In this document: positions 1-8,154 of the stretch, piece after piece
Layout: every line of letters starts with the position of its first letter
Position numbering within the stretch: position 1 is the stretch's first letter
Program-made: the position numbers and the translations under genes
The notes under the pieces: generated by a model
Database searches by the model: none
What the model saw: the letters and a program-made list of their open reading frames with translations, nothing else
What the model was told of the DNA's origin: nothing
Origin: Nonlabens xylanidelens
GTDB taxonomy: Bacteria > Bacteroidota > Bacteroidia > Flavobacteriales > Flavobacteriaceae
NCBI RefSeq assembly: GCF_002934445.1
Contig: NZ_PTJE01000008.1
Coordinates: 1 to 64,000 of the forward strand
Length of the DNA: 64,000 bases
Reading direction: 5' to 3'

Positions 1-3000
1 TAGTAACTTGGACTTATGACGACGGTAATGGAAACACATCTACACAAACGCAAAATGTAATAATAGATGATGTTACTGCGCCAGTTGCAAATGCTACTAT
101 TCTTACAGATGTAACTGCAGAATGTGAAGTAACTAGCCTAGTTGCACCAACAGCAACTGACAACTGTGCAAACGCAACAGTGCTTGTTTCTAACGATGCG
201 ATATTCCCAATCACAGGAGAAGGAACTACAACAGTAGTAACTTGGACGTATGATGACGGTAACGGTAACACGTCTACACAAACACAAAATGTAATTATAG
301 ATGACGTTACTGCGCCAGTAGCAGATTTAGCTACACTTACAGATGTAACTGCAGAATGTGAAGTAACTAGTCTAGCTGCACCAACAGCAACTGATAACTG
401 TGCAAACGCAACAGTTGTTGTTTCTAACGACGCGATATTCCCAATCACAGGAGAAGGAACTACGACAATAGTAACTTGGACTTATGACGACGGTAATGGA
501 AACACATCTACACAAACGCAAAATGTAATAATAGATGATGTTACTGCTCCAATAGCAGATGTAGCTACACTTACAGATGTAATTGCAGAATGTGAAGTAA
601 CTACTTTAGTAGCTCCAACAGCAACAGACAACTGTGCAAACGCAACAGTAACGGTAACTAACGACGCTATATTCCCAATCAGTGGAGAAGGAACTACAAC
701 AGTAGTAACTTGGACGTATGATGACGGAAACGGTAACACATCTACACAAACACAAAATGTAGTTATAGATGACGTTACTGCACCGATTGCAGATGTAGCT
801 ACACTTACAGATGTGATTGCAGAATGTGAAGTAACTACTTTAGTAGCTCCAACAGCAACAGACAACTGTGCAAACGCAACAGTTGTTGTTTCTAACGACG
901 CGATATTCCCAATCAGTGGAGAAGGAACTACAACAGTAGTAACTTGGACTTATGATGATGGAAACGGTAACACATCTACACAAATACAAAATGTAATTAT
1001 AGATGACGTGACTGCACCAGTAGCAGATGTCGCTACACTTACAGATGTAAATGCAGAATGTGAAGTAACTACTTTAGTAGCTCCAACAGCAACAGACAAC
1101 TGTGCAAACGCAACAGTGCTTGTTTCTAACGACGCGATATTCCCAATCACAGGAGAAGGAACTACAACAGTAGTAACTTGGACTTATGATGACGGAAACG
1201 GTAACACATCTACACAAACACAAAATGTAGTTATAGATGACGTTACTGCACCGGTTGCAGATGTAGCTGCTCTTTCTACACTTAATTTTAACTGTGAAGT
1301 GACTGCATTAACAGCGCCTACTTCTACAGATAATTGTGCAGGAACTATTACAGCTACTAATACAGTGATATTCCCTTTAACATCTTCCACTTTAGTAAAT
1401 TGGAGTTATGATGATGGTAATGGAAATGTAAGTTCTCAAGATCAACTTGTGGTGGTAGAACTTAGAGCTATGGATGCTATTTCTGATGTAACGGTTTGTG
1501 ATACATATACCTTGCCTAACATCTCTGGAGATTTCTTAACTGGTTCTCAAATGTACTATACTCAAAGTGGTGGTAATGGTATCGCTTTCGCGGAAGCGGA
1601 TGTATTAAATTACCTAGACTTTGCAGTATATCCAGTTACATTATATGCTTATGATGTAGATGTTGCAACAGGTTGTAGTGCCGAAACGAGCTTCTTATTA
1701 ACCATTAATGAGTCGCCAGTATTAAGCCCTATTGCTGATGTCACAATTTGTGAGAAATATATTTTACCAGTATTAAGTGTTGGTGATTACTATACGTTCC
1801 CTGGTGGAAATGGTACACTAATGAATCCAGGTACAGTGATCGATGCGACACAAACCATATTTGTATATGCAGAAGATGCGAGCGGTAGTTGTACCGACGA
1901 GACGTCATTTGTTGTAAATATTACACCTAGCGATGTTTTAGGAGCAACTTTTAACGATGCTAGTTTTACTTATGACGGTACTACTCATTCTATAGCAGTG
2001 GAAAATATACCAGCAACAGCAACGGTAGTTTATACTAATAATGGTCAGGTAGATGCTGGTACTTATACAGTAACAGCAACAGTTACATCTGCAACCTCTA
2101 GTTGTAATCCTGTAGTTCTTACAGCTACTATGGTTATAGATAGAGCACCACAGACCATTACTTTTGATTCTCTCATACGTAGAAGATTAAATGTAGATCC
2201 AGACTTCCAGCTTACAGCTAGTAGTACATCAGGTTTACCAGTAGAATACAATTTCAGTTTTACAGGTGCAACAGCTGCTGCAACGGTAAGCAATACTGGA
2301 TTTGTAAACTTACTTGCCGAAGGTGAGGTTCTTATATCTGCAAGCCAGGCTGGTAATGCAAATTACTTACCTGCAAGTGTGGTACAACAAACTCTAGAAG
2401 TCTATTTAGGTGATAATGCAGATTTAGATGCGGTTACCATAGATGGTACGGTTACTAATAATCCAGCTAGTGAGATCTATTATCTTATAGACTGTGGTAG
2501 TGGAACAGACTCTGTTGAGGTGAATTTATCAAACTCTGATGGAGCAACATTTACTCCAGGTGCAACCTTTAGTATTGCAACGCCACGTCCAGGAATCTAT
2601 ACTCAAGAAGTAACGGTAACTGCAGATAATGGTCGCAACACTAGATCTTATATCATCACAGTAGAAAGAAGATTTGAGTTTGATGAAATCGTAGAGCAGA
2701 AGTATAACAATACTCTAGTAGTCAATAATAACTTTGATAACAATGGAGGTTATAACTTCGTTTCTTATGAATGGTTTAAGAACGGTAGACTAGTAAGTAC
2801 AGAACAGTTCTTTTCTGAAGGTGATAACGCTTCTGATCTTTTAGATCCTACAGCAAGTTATTATGTAAGAATGACTACAGATGCTGGTGAGGTTTTACAG
2901 ACTTGTATATCTAGTGTGAGTTTAGGGAATACATTCTCACTTACTGTTTTAGAAAATCCTGTTATTCAAGGACGTTTGTTACAAGTAAGAGCAGATTATC

Positions 3001-3185
3001 CTGCAGCAGAGTTAGACCATGCGATGTATCAAATATATTCTGCTCATGGGCAGTTTATTAAGGCGGTTAGTGTTCAAGGATTAGAATCTCAAATTAGACT
3101 TTCAGAGAGTCTTCCTGTGGGATTATATAGACTAGTTCTTATTACATCACAAAGAACAGAATCTGTAAACTTCATTAAAAATTAA
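1..3185 (+). CDS. HYR-repeat T9SS-secreted adhesin (5' partial)
   Basis: The frame is already open at base 3 and ends at TAA 3183-3185, so the N-terminus and signal peptide lie left of the window; the GTG at 180 is not a start. Order of parts: six nearly identical 78-residue HYR-like (hyalin repeat) modules and a seventh divergent one (bases 3 to about 1440), each with the TDNC and YDDGNGN motifs; two modules starting with a TYTLP or KYILP strand (about 1490-1920); an MBG-like segment around YDGTTHSI; further Ig/cadherin-like strands; and a C-terminal region of about 75 residues that looks like a type A T9SS sorting domain ending FIKN. Such proteins are exported through T9SS and attached to the cell surface; adhesion is inferred. 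The next gene starts 12 bases downstream, probably in the same transcript. Confidence 0.85.
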   Translation, partial: VTWTYDDGNGNTSTQTQNVIIDDVTAPVANATILTDVTAECEVTSLVAPTATDNCANATVLVSNDAIFPITGEGTTTVVTWTYDDGNGNTSTQTQNVIIDDVTAPVADLATLTDVTAECEVTSLAAPTATDNCANATVVVSNDAIFPITGEGTTTIVTWTYDDGNGNTSTQTQNVIIDDVTAPIADVATLTDVIAECEVTTLVAPTATDNCANATVTVTNDAIFPISGEGTTTVVTWTYDDGNGNTSTQTQNVVIDDVTAPIADVATLTDVIAECEVTTLVAPTATDNCANATVVVSNDAIFPISGEGTTTVVTWTYDDGNGNTSTQIQNVIIDDVTAPVADVATLTDVNAECEVTTLVAPTATDNCANATVLVSNDAIFPITGEGTTTVVTWTYDDGNGNTSTQTQNVVIDDVTAPVADVAALSTLNFNCEVTALTAPTSTDNCAGTITATNTVIFPLTSSTLVNWSYDDGNGNVSSQDQLVVVELRAMDAISDVTVCDTYTLPNISGDFLTGSQMYYTQSGGNGIAFAEADVLNYLDFAVYPVTLYAYDVDVATGCSAETSFLLTINESPVLSPIADVTICEKYILPVLSVGDYYTFPGGNGTLMNPGTVIDATQTIFVYAEDASGSCTDETSFVVNITPSDVLGATFNDASFTYDGTTHSIAVENIPATATVVYTNNGQVDAGTYTVTATVTSATSSCNPVVLTATMVIDRAPQTITFDSLIRRRLNVDPDFQLTASSTSGLPVEYNFSFTGATAAATVSNTGFVNLLAEGEVLISASQAGNANYLPASVVQQTLEVYLGDNADLDAVTIDGTVTNNPASEIYYLIDCGSGTDSVEVNLSNSDGATFTPGATFSIATPRPGIYTQEVTVTADNGRNTRSYIITVERRFEFDEIVEQKYNNTLVVNNNFDNNGGYNFVSYEWFKNGRLVSTEQFFSEGDNASDLLDPTASYYVRMTTDAGEVLQTCISSVSLGNTFSLTVLENPVIQGRLLQVRADYPAAELDHAMYQIYSAHGQFIKAVSVQGLESQIRLSESLPVGLYRLVLITSQRTESVNFIKN
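3..1394 (+). repeat. Tandem 234-bp HYR-coding repeats
   Basis: The GTAACTTGG that opens each unit recurs at 3, 237, 471, 705, 939 and 1173, exactly 234 bases apart. A diverged unit of 222 bases follows, with its equivalent point at 1395. Units differ by scattered, mostly synonymous changes. The array continues out of the window to the left, so total copy number is unknown. Confidence 0.95.
1582..1599. repeat. GCTTTCGCGAAAGC-family palindrome, one mismatch, inside CDS
   Basis: GCTTTCGCGGAAGC at 1584-1597 lies within the adhesin gene and is read as AFAEA. It differs from the perfect palindrome by one base. Confidence 0.7.
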
Positions 3186-3197
3186 TCTGACTTTATT

Positions 3198-4094
3198 ATG
3201 TATAACAAACAAAATCCCATAGTACCTATGAGCCAGTTTAAAAGAAGGCTTTTAAGATTACCATTATTATCTATTGCTTTATTAGGAATGTATAGTTCTT
3301 ATGCGCAGTCGGACTGGAAAGCATCTGTAGGAGGGCAAATGTCCTTTGCAGAACTTAGAGCAGACCAGAGTACATTAAACACCTCTACAGATCCTGGAGC
3401 AGGTTTTAATCTAGGCATATCTTATGGACTTAATGAAAGCTGGAGTTTACATTCTGGTATAGGAATAAGCTATATAGAAACTAGTAATAACAGTTCCAAT
3501 TATAGTGACCAAGCGGCTGCAACAGATTTTGAGGGTGAAAACTTTGAATTTAGATATAGGCTTGAGAATTATTCTGAAAGGCAGAAAAGCACCATGCTAT
3601 CTATTCCTGTAGGAGTACAGTATGAGTCTAAAGGAAGTCAGACTAGATTTTACTCTAAAGCTGGTGCCAGTGTAAATGTGTTTCTTAGCCCTAAGGTAGA
3701 AGGTAGGGCAAACAGACTGACTACTAGTGGTTACTTTGAAAGGTTCAATGCTGTACTTACTGCACCGGCATTTGCTGGTTTTGGAACCTTTGATGAAATT
3801 CAATTTTCTGAAAACGACCTAGACATTAAGAACAGTTTTAATGCTTTTCTAGAAATAGGAGTGAAGGAAAAATTTGGTTCTAATAATTGGGTTTACATAG
3901 GTTTATTTGCAGAGTATGGACTCAACGATTTGTTGGAAAACAATAACTCTAATCTGATAGAATACAACCAGAATACACCTACAGATTTTATCAATAACAG
4001 TAGTTTAAACTCTACTATAGGTAATGCACCATTATTTGATAAAGTGACTCTTAATATGGTAGGGTTGCGTGTCAAATATGAATTTGGTATCTAG
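3198..4094 (+). CDS. Outer-membrane beta-barrel protein
   Basis: The 298-residue product has a signal peptide (basic start, hydrophobic LLSIALLG stretch, cleavage after SSYAQ) and alternating Gly/aromatic strands such as GFNLGISYGL and HSGIGISYIE. It ends in a strand with terminal VKYEFGI, as in PorT-like/OmpA-type barrels. It begins 12 bases after the T9SS adhesin and is probably cotranscribed. An in-frame ATG at 3228 (MSQFKRRLL) gives a more usual signal-peptide length and may be the true start. It does not show the PorP/SprF N-terminal pattern often seen beside T9SS adhesins, so a dedicated anchoring role is only a guess from position. Confidence 0.75.
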   Translation: MYNKQNPIVPMSQFKRRLLRLPLLSIALLGMYSSYAQSDWKASVGGQMSFAELRADQSTLNTSTDPGAGFNLGISYGLNESWSLHSGIGISYIETSNNSSNYSDQAAATDFEGENFEFRYRLENYSERQKSTMLSIPVGVQYESKGSQTRFYSKAGASVNVFLSPKVEGRANRLTTSGYFERFNAVLTAPAFAGFGTFDEIQFSENDLDIKNSFNAFLEIGVKEKFGSNNWVYIGLFAEYGLNDLLENNNSNLIEYNQNTPTDFINNSSLNSTIGNAPLFDKVTLNMVGLRVKYEFGI

Positions 4095-4118
4095 ATTTTA
4101 AAAATCTACTAACGTTAA

Positions 4119-4158
4119 AAAGCCTCTTCAAATTAAGTTTGGAAGAGGCTTTTTTTAT
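4119..4158 (+). terminator. Rho-independent terminator after barrel gene
   Basis: AAGCCTCTTC and GAAGAGGCTT form a hairpin (arms about 4120-4129 and 4142-4151) followed by a T run. Confidence 0.85.
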
Positions 4159-4202
4159 TTCTAAGAAGAATTTAAAAACAGGATATTAGTTCTGTTTTTA
4201 CT

Positions 4203-4367
4203 CTATTTTAATGCGCCCATTTTTTTAAGAACCTTATCAGCTTCTGCATATGCTTTATCACTCGCTGTGCGATCTGTTGTAGAAAGTGTGTGGTAATCTT
4301 TCATGAGCTTCTCATATTGAGACTGCAGTTTTTCTATTTCTGTTTTCTTTTTAAATAATCCGAACAT
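4203..4367 (-). CDS. Small conserved flavobacterial protein (Lacal_2735-like)
   Basis: ATG at 4367-4365 opens a 54-codon frame ending with TAG at 4205-4203. The product starts MFGLFKKKTEIEKL, is rich in Lys and Glu, is predicted largely helical, and ends KKMGALK. The MFGLFKKK start and the LSTT-R-SD segment match a short protein widespread in Flavobacteriia, known to me under the family name Lacal_2735; its function is unknown. It lies alone between two terminators, so it is probably monocistronic. No Shine-Dalgarno sequence is visible, which is normal for this phylum. Confidence 0.8.
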   Translation of the reverse strand: MFGLFKKKTEIEKLQSQYEKLMKDYHTLSTTDRTASDKAYAEADKVLKKMGALK

Positions 4368-4436
4368 GGTGTGTAGTTTTAAAAGTAGTCGTGATGATTC
4401 TTATACCTTTCTTTTAAGTTTTTCTATTGCATTTTT

Positions 4437-4489
4437 TGCAAAAAAAAGAGCAGTAAGAATATCTGGTGTAGATATACGTACTGCTCTTT
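4437..4489 (-). terminator. Terminator of the TPR/AAA operon
   Basis: Arms AAAGAGCAGTA (4445-4455) and TACTGCTCTTT (4479-4489) pair perfectly. On the minus strand the hairpin is followed by a T run (A run 4437-4447 on plus). Confidence 0.85.
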
Positions 4490-4507
4490 CTTAATTTTAG
4501 TTGAGGT

Positions 4508-5761
4508 CTATATATTACCCCTTTTAATACTAACAGCATTTGCAAACCACTGGAAAGCAAAGAAACTAATTAGAAAACCGATAACAAAAGGGTTATCTAC
4601 ATTACCAGTAGTAAAGCTTATAAATAAAGCAACAGAAGCGATAATAGTCATGATACCAGCAGCGAGCGGCATCATGTATTTAGGTTTAGTCTCTAGATAG
4701 AACATGCTCCACGGAATCATTAATATAAGTCCAGCTATGGCAACCATTAAAAACCTACCATCTTCTAGTGCAAAATAAGCAGCCACACCACTAAGTGAGG
4801 TGAATACACATGTACCGGTAAATATTACGGCTTGCTTTTCTTTCTTGCTTAATAAGAACTTTGCATATTTATTAAAGCTGAAAAGTAATTTTGAAATAGG
4901 GCCTATAATCCATGTACTCAAAGCAACCAGTGCTAGTAGTATTACAATAGGAGAGAGAAAAGGCTCCAGCGCAGGTACTGAGTCTGCAACATATCTTAAT
5001 AATCTAGTCCCTGCATAAAAACCTATGATAAAATACCATTGATATTTTGCAGCCATATTACCTATCCAGAATTGGTATTTTAAAAACCATCGATATACAA
5101 AATACTTAGCCTGTAACGCCTCCATCATTCCTGATTGAGCATAAGAGTTATTTGGGTCATAACGTAGAGCCTCTTTAAAATGCTCTAGCGCTTTTTTGTG
5201 CTGTCCCGTTTCTAGCTTGTTCCAGCCGTAATTTGTGTGGGTATAAGAATCTTCTGGATTTTCTCCCAGCGCACCTTTTAAAGTTTCTTCAGACTCTGCT
5301 TTCTTATTCTGTTTTAATTGTGCCGTACTTTTTACATTTAAAGCGAGCAAGTTAGCTGGATCTAGAGATAGAGATTTTTCAGCCAGTTGTTCTGCTTCTT
5401 TATACCGCTTTCGCGAAAGCGATATATGAGCCAACATTGCATAGTTTTGTGGTTCCTGTGGATTTAAACTTATCGCTTCTTTTAGTAATTCTTCGGCATC
5501 ATCATAACGCTCTACATCTAGCATTATTCTCGCCTTAGTGGCGTATAATAAATCTGTAGATGGTGATAACCCTATAGCTATGTCTATAAAGTGATTTGCC
5601 TTTTTAGGGTCGTCTTGAGCTAGGTTTACTTCGGCCAGTAAATGCAGACAGGATATACTATTAGGATCTTGAGTCAGTGCCTGATTAAGTAACTGCTCTG
5701 CCTGTGGATAGCGTCTTTGCTGGAAAAGTAAATAGGCTCTTTCGTATAAGGCTTCTATCAT
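4508..5761 (-). CDS. TPR protein with C-terminal membrane domain
   Basis: The N-terminal half (about residues 1-215) consists of about six tetratricopeptide repeats with typical Ala/Gly and DPNN spacing (ALTQDPNS, EALRYDPNN). The second half (about 225-415) holds five or six hydrophobic segments, so the TPR domain is anchored to the membrane. Its ATG (5761-5759) shares one base with the TAA of the upstream AAA-ATPase gene (5763-5761), a TAATG junction that implies translational coupling. The pair is probably one functional unit, with the TPR domain docking the ATPase or its substrate at the membrane. I do not recognise a named family. A copy of the genome palindrome lies inside and encodes SLSRKR. 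Confidence 0.8.
   Translation of the reverse strand: MIEALYERAYLLFQQRRYPQAEQLLNQALTQDPNSISCLHLLAEVNLAQDDPKKANHFIDIAIGLSPSTDLLYATKARIMLDVERYDDAEELLKEAISLNPQEPQNYAMLAHISLSRKRYKEAEQLAEKSLSLDPANLLALNVKSTAQLKQNKKAESEETLKGALGENPEDSYTHTNYGWNKLETGQHKKALEHFKEALRYDPNNSYAQSGMMEALQAKYFVYRWFLKYQFWIGNMAAKYQWYFIIGFYAGTRLLRYVADSVPALEPFLSPIVILLALVALSTWIIGPISKLLFSFNKYAKFLLSKKEKQAVIFTGTCVFTSLSGVAAYFALEDGRFLMVAIAGLILMIPWSMFYLETKPKYMMPLAAGIMTIIASVALFISFTTGNVDNPFVIGFLISFFAFQWFANAVSIKRGNI
5404..5422. repeat. Genome palindrome CCGCTTTCGCGAAAGCG inside CDS
   Basis: Copy within the TPR-membrane gene; read on the minus strand as LSRKR. Confidence 0.9.
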
Positions 5762-7101
5762 TACTTTTTAATCTTCAAATAAGTCAGTATGTCGTCATAA
5801 AGCCCAGATTCATTTGCATATACAGCAAAGTTCTTTGCAGTGGTAAACCATTCCTTAGTACTAGGTTTATGTTGTTTGAGAGATTTTAAAAGATCTTTTG
5901 TAACCAGGGGTTGTGGTGCTCCTAATTTAATTGCGTCTTCTAGTTTGTTCTCAATTGCGATATCTATCACAGCTTCTATGTCTGCACCAGAGTATTCTGG
6001 AGCTTTTTTAGCAAGTGCTTTAGTGTCTATATCTTTAGTAGGTTTCTCTTCTAGTTTTAGGTCAAAAATGGCTTCACGTGCTGGAGCATCTGGCGGCGGG
6101 ACAAAAAGTATGCGGTCAAATCTTCCTGGACGTCGGAAGGCAGTATCTAGATGCCACGGCATGTTAGTCGCTCCTAAAATAAGTAGACCTTCATTATCAT
6201 TAGATATTCCATCCAGCTCTTGTAAAAACTGATTGATCAAATTTTTACCTGCGCTTTGTTTCATGTCACTACGACTAGCACCTAGAGCATCTATTTCATC
6301 AATAAATAAAACACAAGGCGTATTATTTCTAGCAACTTCAAAAATGCGGTGTAGGTTTTTTTCAGAATTACCTATCCACATATCTAGAATGTCATTGAGA
6401 CTTAAGGATATAAATTTTGCGTTGATTTGTCCTGCAGTAGCTTTGGCAATGTAAGTTTTACCACATCCTGGAGGTCCGTAAAGTAAAATACCGCCACCTA
6501 TTTTTTTACCATAGGCTTTGTAAATTTCTGGATGTAATAAAGGCTGCACGATCTTTAAATCGATCTCGCGCTTTACATTATCCATGCCGCCTACATCCTT
6601 AAAACTTATTTCTGGTTTTTCTATAAAGACGCTTGCTTCATTAAATCCATCGTCATAGTCGTCATCATATTCATCACCGTCTTCATAATCGCCTTCACTA
6701 GTAGATGGTCTTCTTAATTGTTTATCTAACTCGTCATCACTAAAATCGGGATGAAATTTCAATAAATCTTGATAAGCATCTATCGCCTGTCGAGTGTCAT
6801 TAGACCTCACTAATGCACGTGTGTAGAATAAATGAGTGTCTAGATCTGTATTACCTTCTTGAATCAGGCTTTCTAAGATAACGATGGCCTTAGAATAATT
6901 TTTCTGTTTATAAGAAATAAGAGCGAGACCTATTCTAGCTTTGGGCTCTGCCTTGTACTGTAAAATAATTTCATATTCTTCCTCAGCTTCTTCTAGCATG
7001 TTAGCTAGTCGCAGTGATTCGGCCAGGTGTAATCTCAATGGGATATTATCTGGAGAGAATTCTAGTGCTTCTCTTAAATTTTGAATAGTCTTATCGTCCA
7101 T
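5761..7101 (-). CDS. TPR-AAA ATPase, Cdc48-like single AAA domain
   Basis: Residues 1-120 are TPR-like helices. Residues about 134-155 form a very acidic Glu/Asp/Tyr linker. Residues about 165-400 are an AAA module: KDVGGMDNVK, Walker A GPPGCGKT (about 209-216), pore-region MWIGNSEKN, Walker B VLFIDEID (about 264-271), sensor 1 GATN, Arg-finger region RRPGRFD and the SGADI helix of the lid. All catalytic motifs are intact, so an active hexameric remodelling ATPase is expected. There is no protease domain, so it is not FtsH. It is translationally coupled to the TPR-membrane gene downstream. The substrate is unknown. Confidence 0.9.
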   Translation of the reverse strand: MDDKTIQNLREALEFSPDNIPLRLHLAESLRLANMLEEAEEEYEIILQYKAEPKARIGLALISYKQKNYSKAIVILESLIQEGNTDLDTHLFYTRALVRSNDTRQAIDAYQDLLKFHPDFSDDELDKQLRRPSTSEGDYEDGDEYDDDYDDGFNEASVFIEKPEISFKDVGGMDNVKREIDLKIVQPLLHPEIYKAYGKKIGGGILLYGPPGCGKTYIAKATAGQINAKFISLSLNDILDMWIGNSEKNLHRIFEVARNNTPCVLFIDEIDALGASRSDMKQSAGKNLINQFLQELDGISNDNEGLLILGATNMPWHLDTAFRRPGRFDRILFVPPPDAPAREAIFDLKLEEKPTKDIDTKALAKKAPEYSGADIEAVIDIAIENKLEDAIKLGAPQPLVTKDLLKSLKQHKPSTKEWFTTAKNFAVYANESGLYDDILTYLKIKK

Positions 7102-7137
7102 TTATTTTCTTCAATAGATTTTCAAATAGGGGCATTT

Positions 7138-7971
7138 TTAGTTTTTAAATCTCCATGCAACAAAGCGAGATTCTTTATTACCGGTAGTCATTTCTACAAC
7201 TCTTACGTCTGCTTTGAGCTTTTTAAGTTGTTTGAGAGGTTTGATGAGGTTTTGCTTTCGCGAAAGCAAACACGTAAACCATCCTACCTGATTTTTAAAA
7301 GCTACAGATTCTTTAATCATACGCTTTATAAAAAGTGCTTCACCACCATTGCACCAAAGCTCGTGCGAGTGACCGCCAAAGTTGCGTATCTCTTCTCTAG
7401 TACCTAGTTTTCTTTGTTTAGTGATATTTGCTTTTATAGCTTCTTCTTCACTAGTGTAAAAAGGAGGGTTACACATCGTGAAATCATAGTTTTCACCTTC
7501 TAGAATAACACCTTTAAAAATATTTCCTTTATCAATTTGATGACGTATTTCTATGGCATCATTTTTTGAGGTATTCTTTTTTGCAAATCCTACACTGTCG
7601 TCATCTACATCACAGCCTACCATTTTCCAGTCGTAAATAGCATTACCTAAAATAGGGTAAATGGCACTGGCACCACAGCCTATGTCTAGACCTGTTCTAT
7701 CACCTTTTTCAAGAAGGTCAGAAATGTGGTGTATGTAGTCTGCACGACCTGGAATAGGTGGGTATAAGGATTGTTCTGGAAGTTTCCAGTATTTGATTTT
7801 ATAATGATGTTTTAATAAAGCGGTATTGAATTCTAGTATGGAGCTAGCGTCACTAAAATCTATGGTGGCTGCTCCCGTAGGGCTTTCAATTATATGTTGT
7901 TCTAATTCAGGGTGTGATTCAGTTAGTTTTTTAAAGTCGTAACCGTATCTATGTATGTTTCTTAAATGCAT
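7138..7971 (-). CDS. rlmF: 23S rRNA adenine-1618 N6-methyltransferase RlmF
   Basis: The 277-residue protein has the RlmF/YbiN N-terminal H-RN pattern (MHLRNIHRYGYD), the SAM-binding GLDIGCGASAIYPILG motif (about residues 95-110) and the catalytic NPPFYTSEEEA motif, which is typical of N6-adenine methyltransferases. RlmF methylates A1618 (E. coli numbering) of 23S rRNA. The first Met is needed to keep the HLRN segment, so the start at 7971 is well supported. A -7 box lies only a few bases upstream, which gives a leaderless or nearly leaderless mRNA. One palindrome copy is inside and encodes LSRKQ. Confidence 0.92.
   Translation of the reverse strand: MHLRNIHRYGYDFKKLTESHPELEQHIIESPTGAATIDFSDASSILEFNTALLKHHYKIKYWKLPEQSLYPPIPGRADYIHHISDLLEKGDRTGLDIGCGASAIYPILGNAIYDWKMVGCDVDDDSVGFAKKNTSKNDAIEIRHQIDKGNIFKGVILEGENYDFTMCNPPFYTSEEEAIKANITKQRKLGTREEIRNFGGHSHELWCNGGEALFIKRMIKESVAFKNQVGWFTCLLSRKQNLIKPLKQLKKLKADVRVVEMTTGNKESRFVAWRFKN
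7251..7270. repeat. Genome palindrome inside rlmF
   Basis: TTTGCTTTCGCGAAAGCAAA is a perfect 20-base palindrome in the rlmF coding sequence. Confidence 0.9.
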
Positions 7972-7975
7972 GATG

Positions 7976-7983
7976 CAAAGATA
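7976..7983 (-). promoter_or_regulatory. -7 box TATCTTTG for rlmF
   Basis: Matches the Bacteroidota TAnnTTTG -7 element on the minus strand. It ends five bases before the rlmF start codon. Confidence 0.65.
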
Positions 7984-8131
7984 CTTTAAGTAAAATGTTA
8001 TTACCTATAATGTACTTCAAAGTTATTCTAGTATCATTCAATTTTAATGAAGATAAAAAACAATACTAGACTGGTTATTTCACTAAAAACGGAACTGCAT
8101 TTCTCATACTGCTGTCTTCAACCTAATAAAC

Positions 8132-8139
8132 TACCTTTG
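8132..8139 (+). promoter_or_regulatory. -7 box TACCTTTG for DEAD helicase
   Basis: Matches TAnnTTTG. It lies downstream of the longest-ORF start at 8047 and 16 bases upstream of ATG 8155, so it decides in favour of the 8155 start. Confidence 0.7.
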
Positions 8140-8154
8140 CAAAAAATTACCAGT

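Noticed and set aside
14-1390. Minus-strand ORFs across the HYR repeats
   Set aside because: They mirror the repetitive plus-strand coding and have low-complexity sequence; the plus frame is continuous and has family motifs.
3-1394. CRISPR-like array
   Set aside because: The repeats are 234 bases, in frame, and encode HYR domains; there are no short repeats with unique spacers and no cas genes.
8047-8154. Upstream extension of the DEAD helicase
   Set aside because: A -7 promoter box lies inside it, and the residues do not match the family start.
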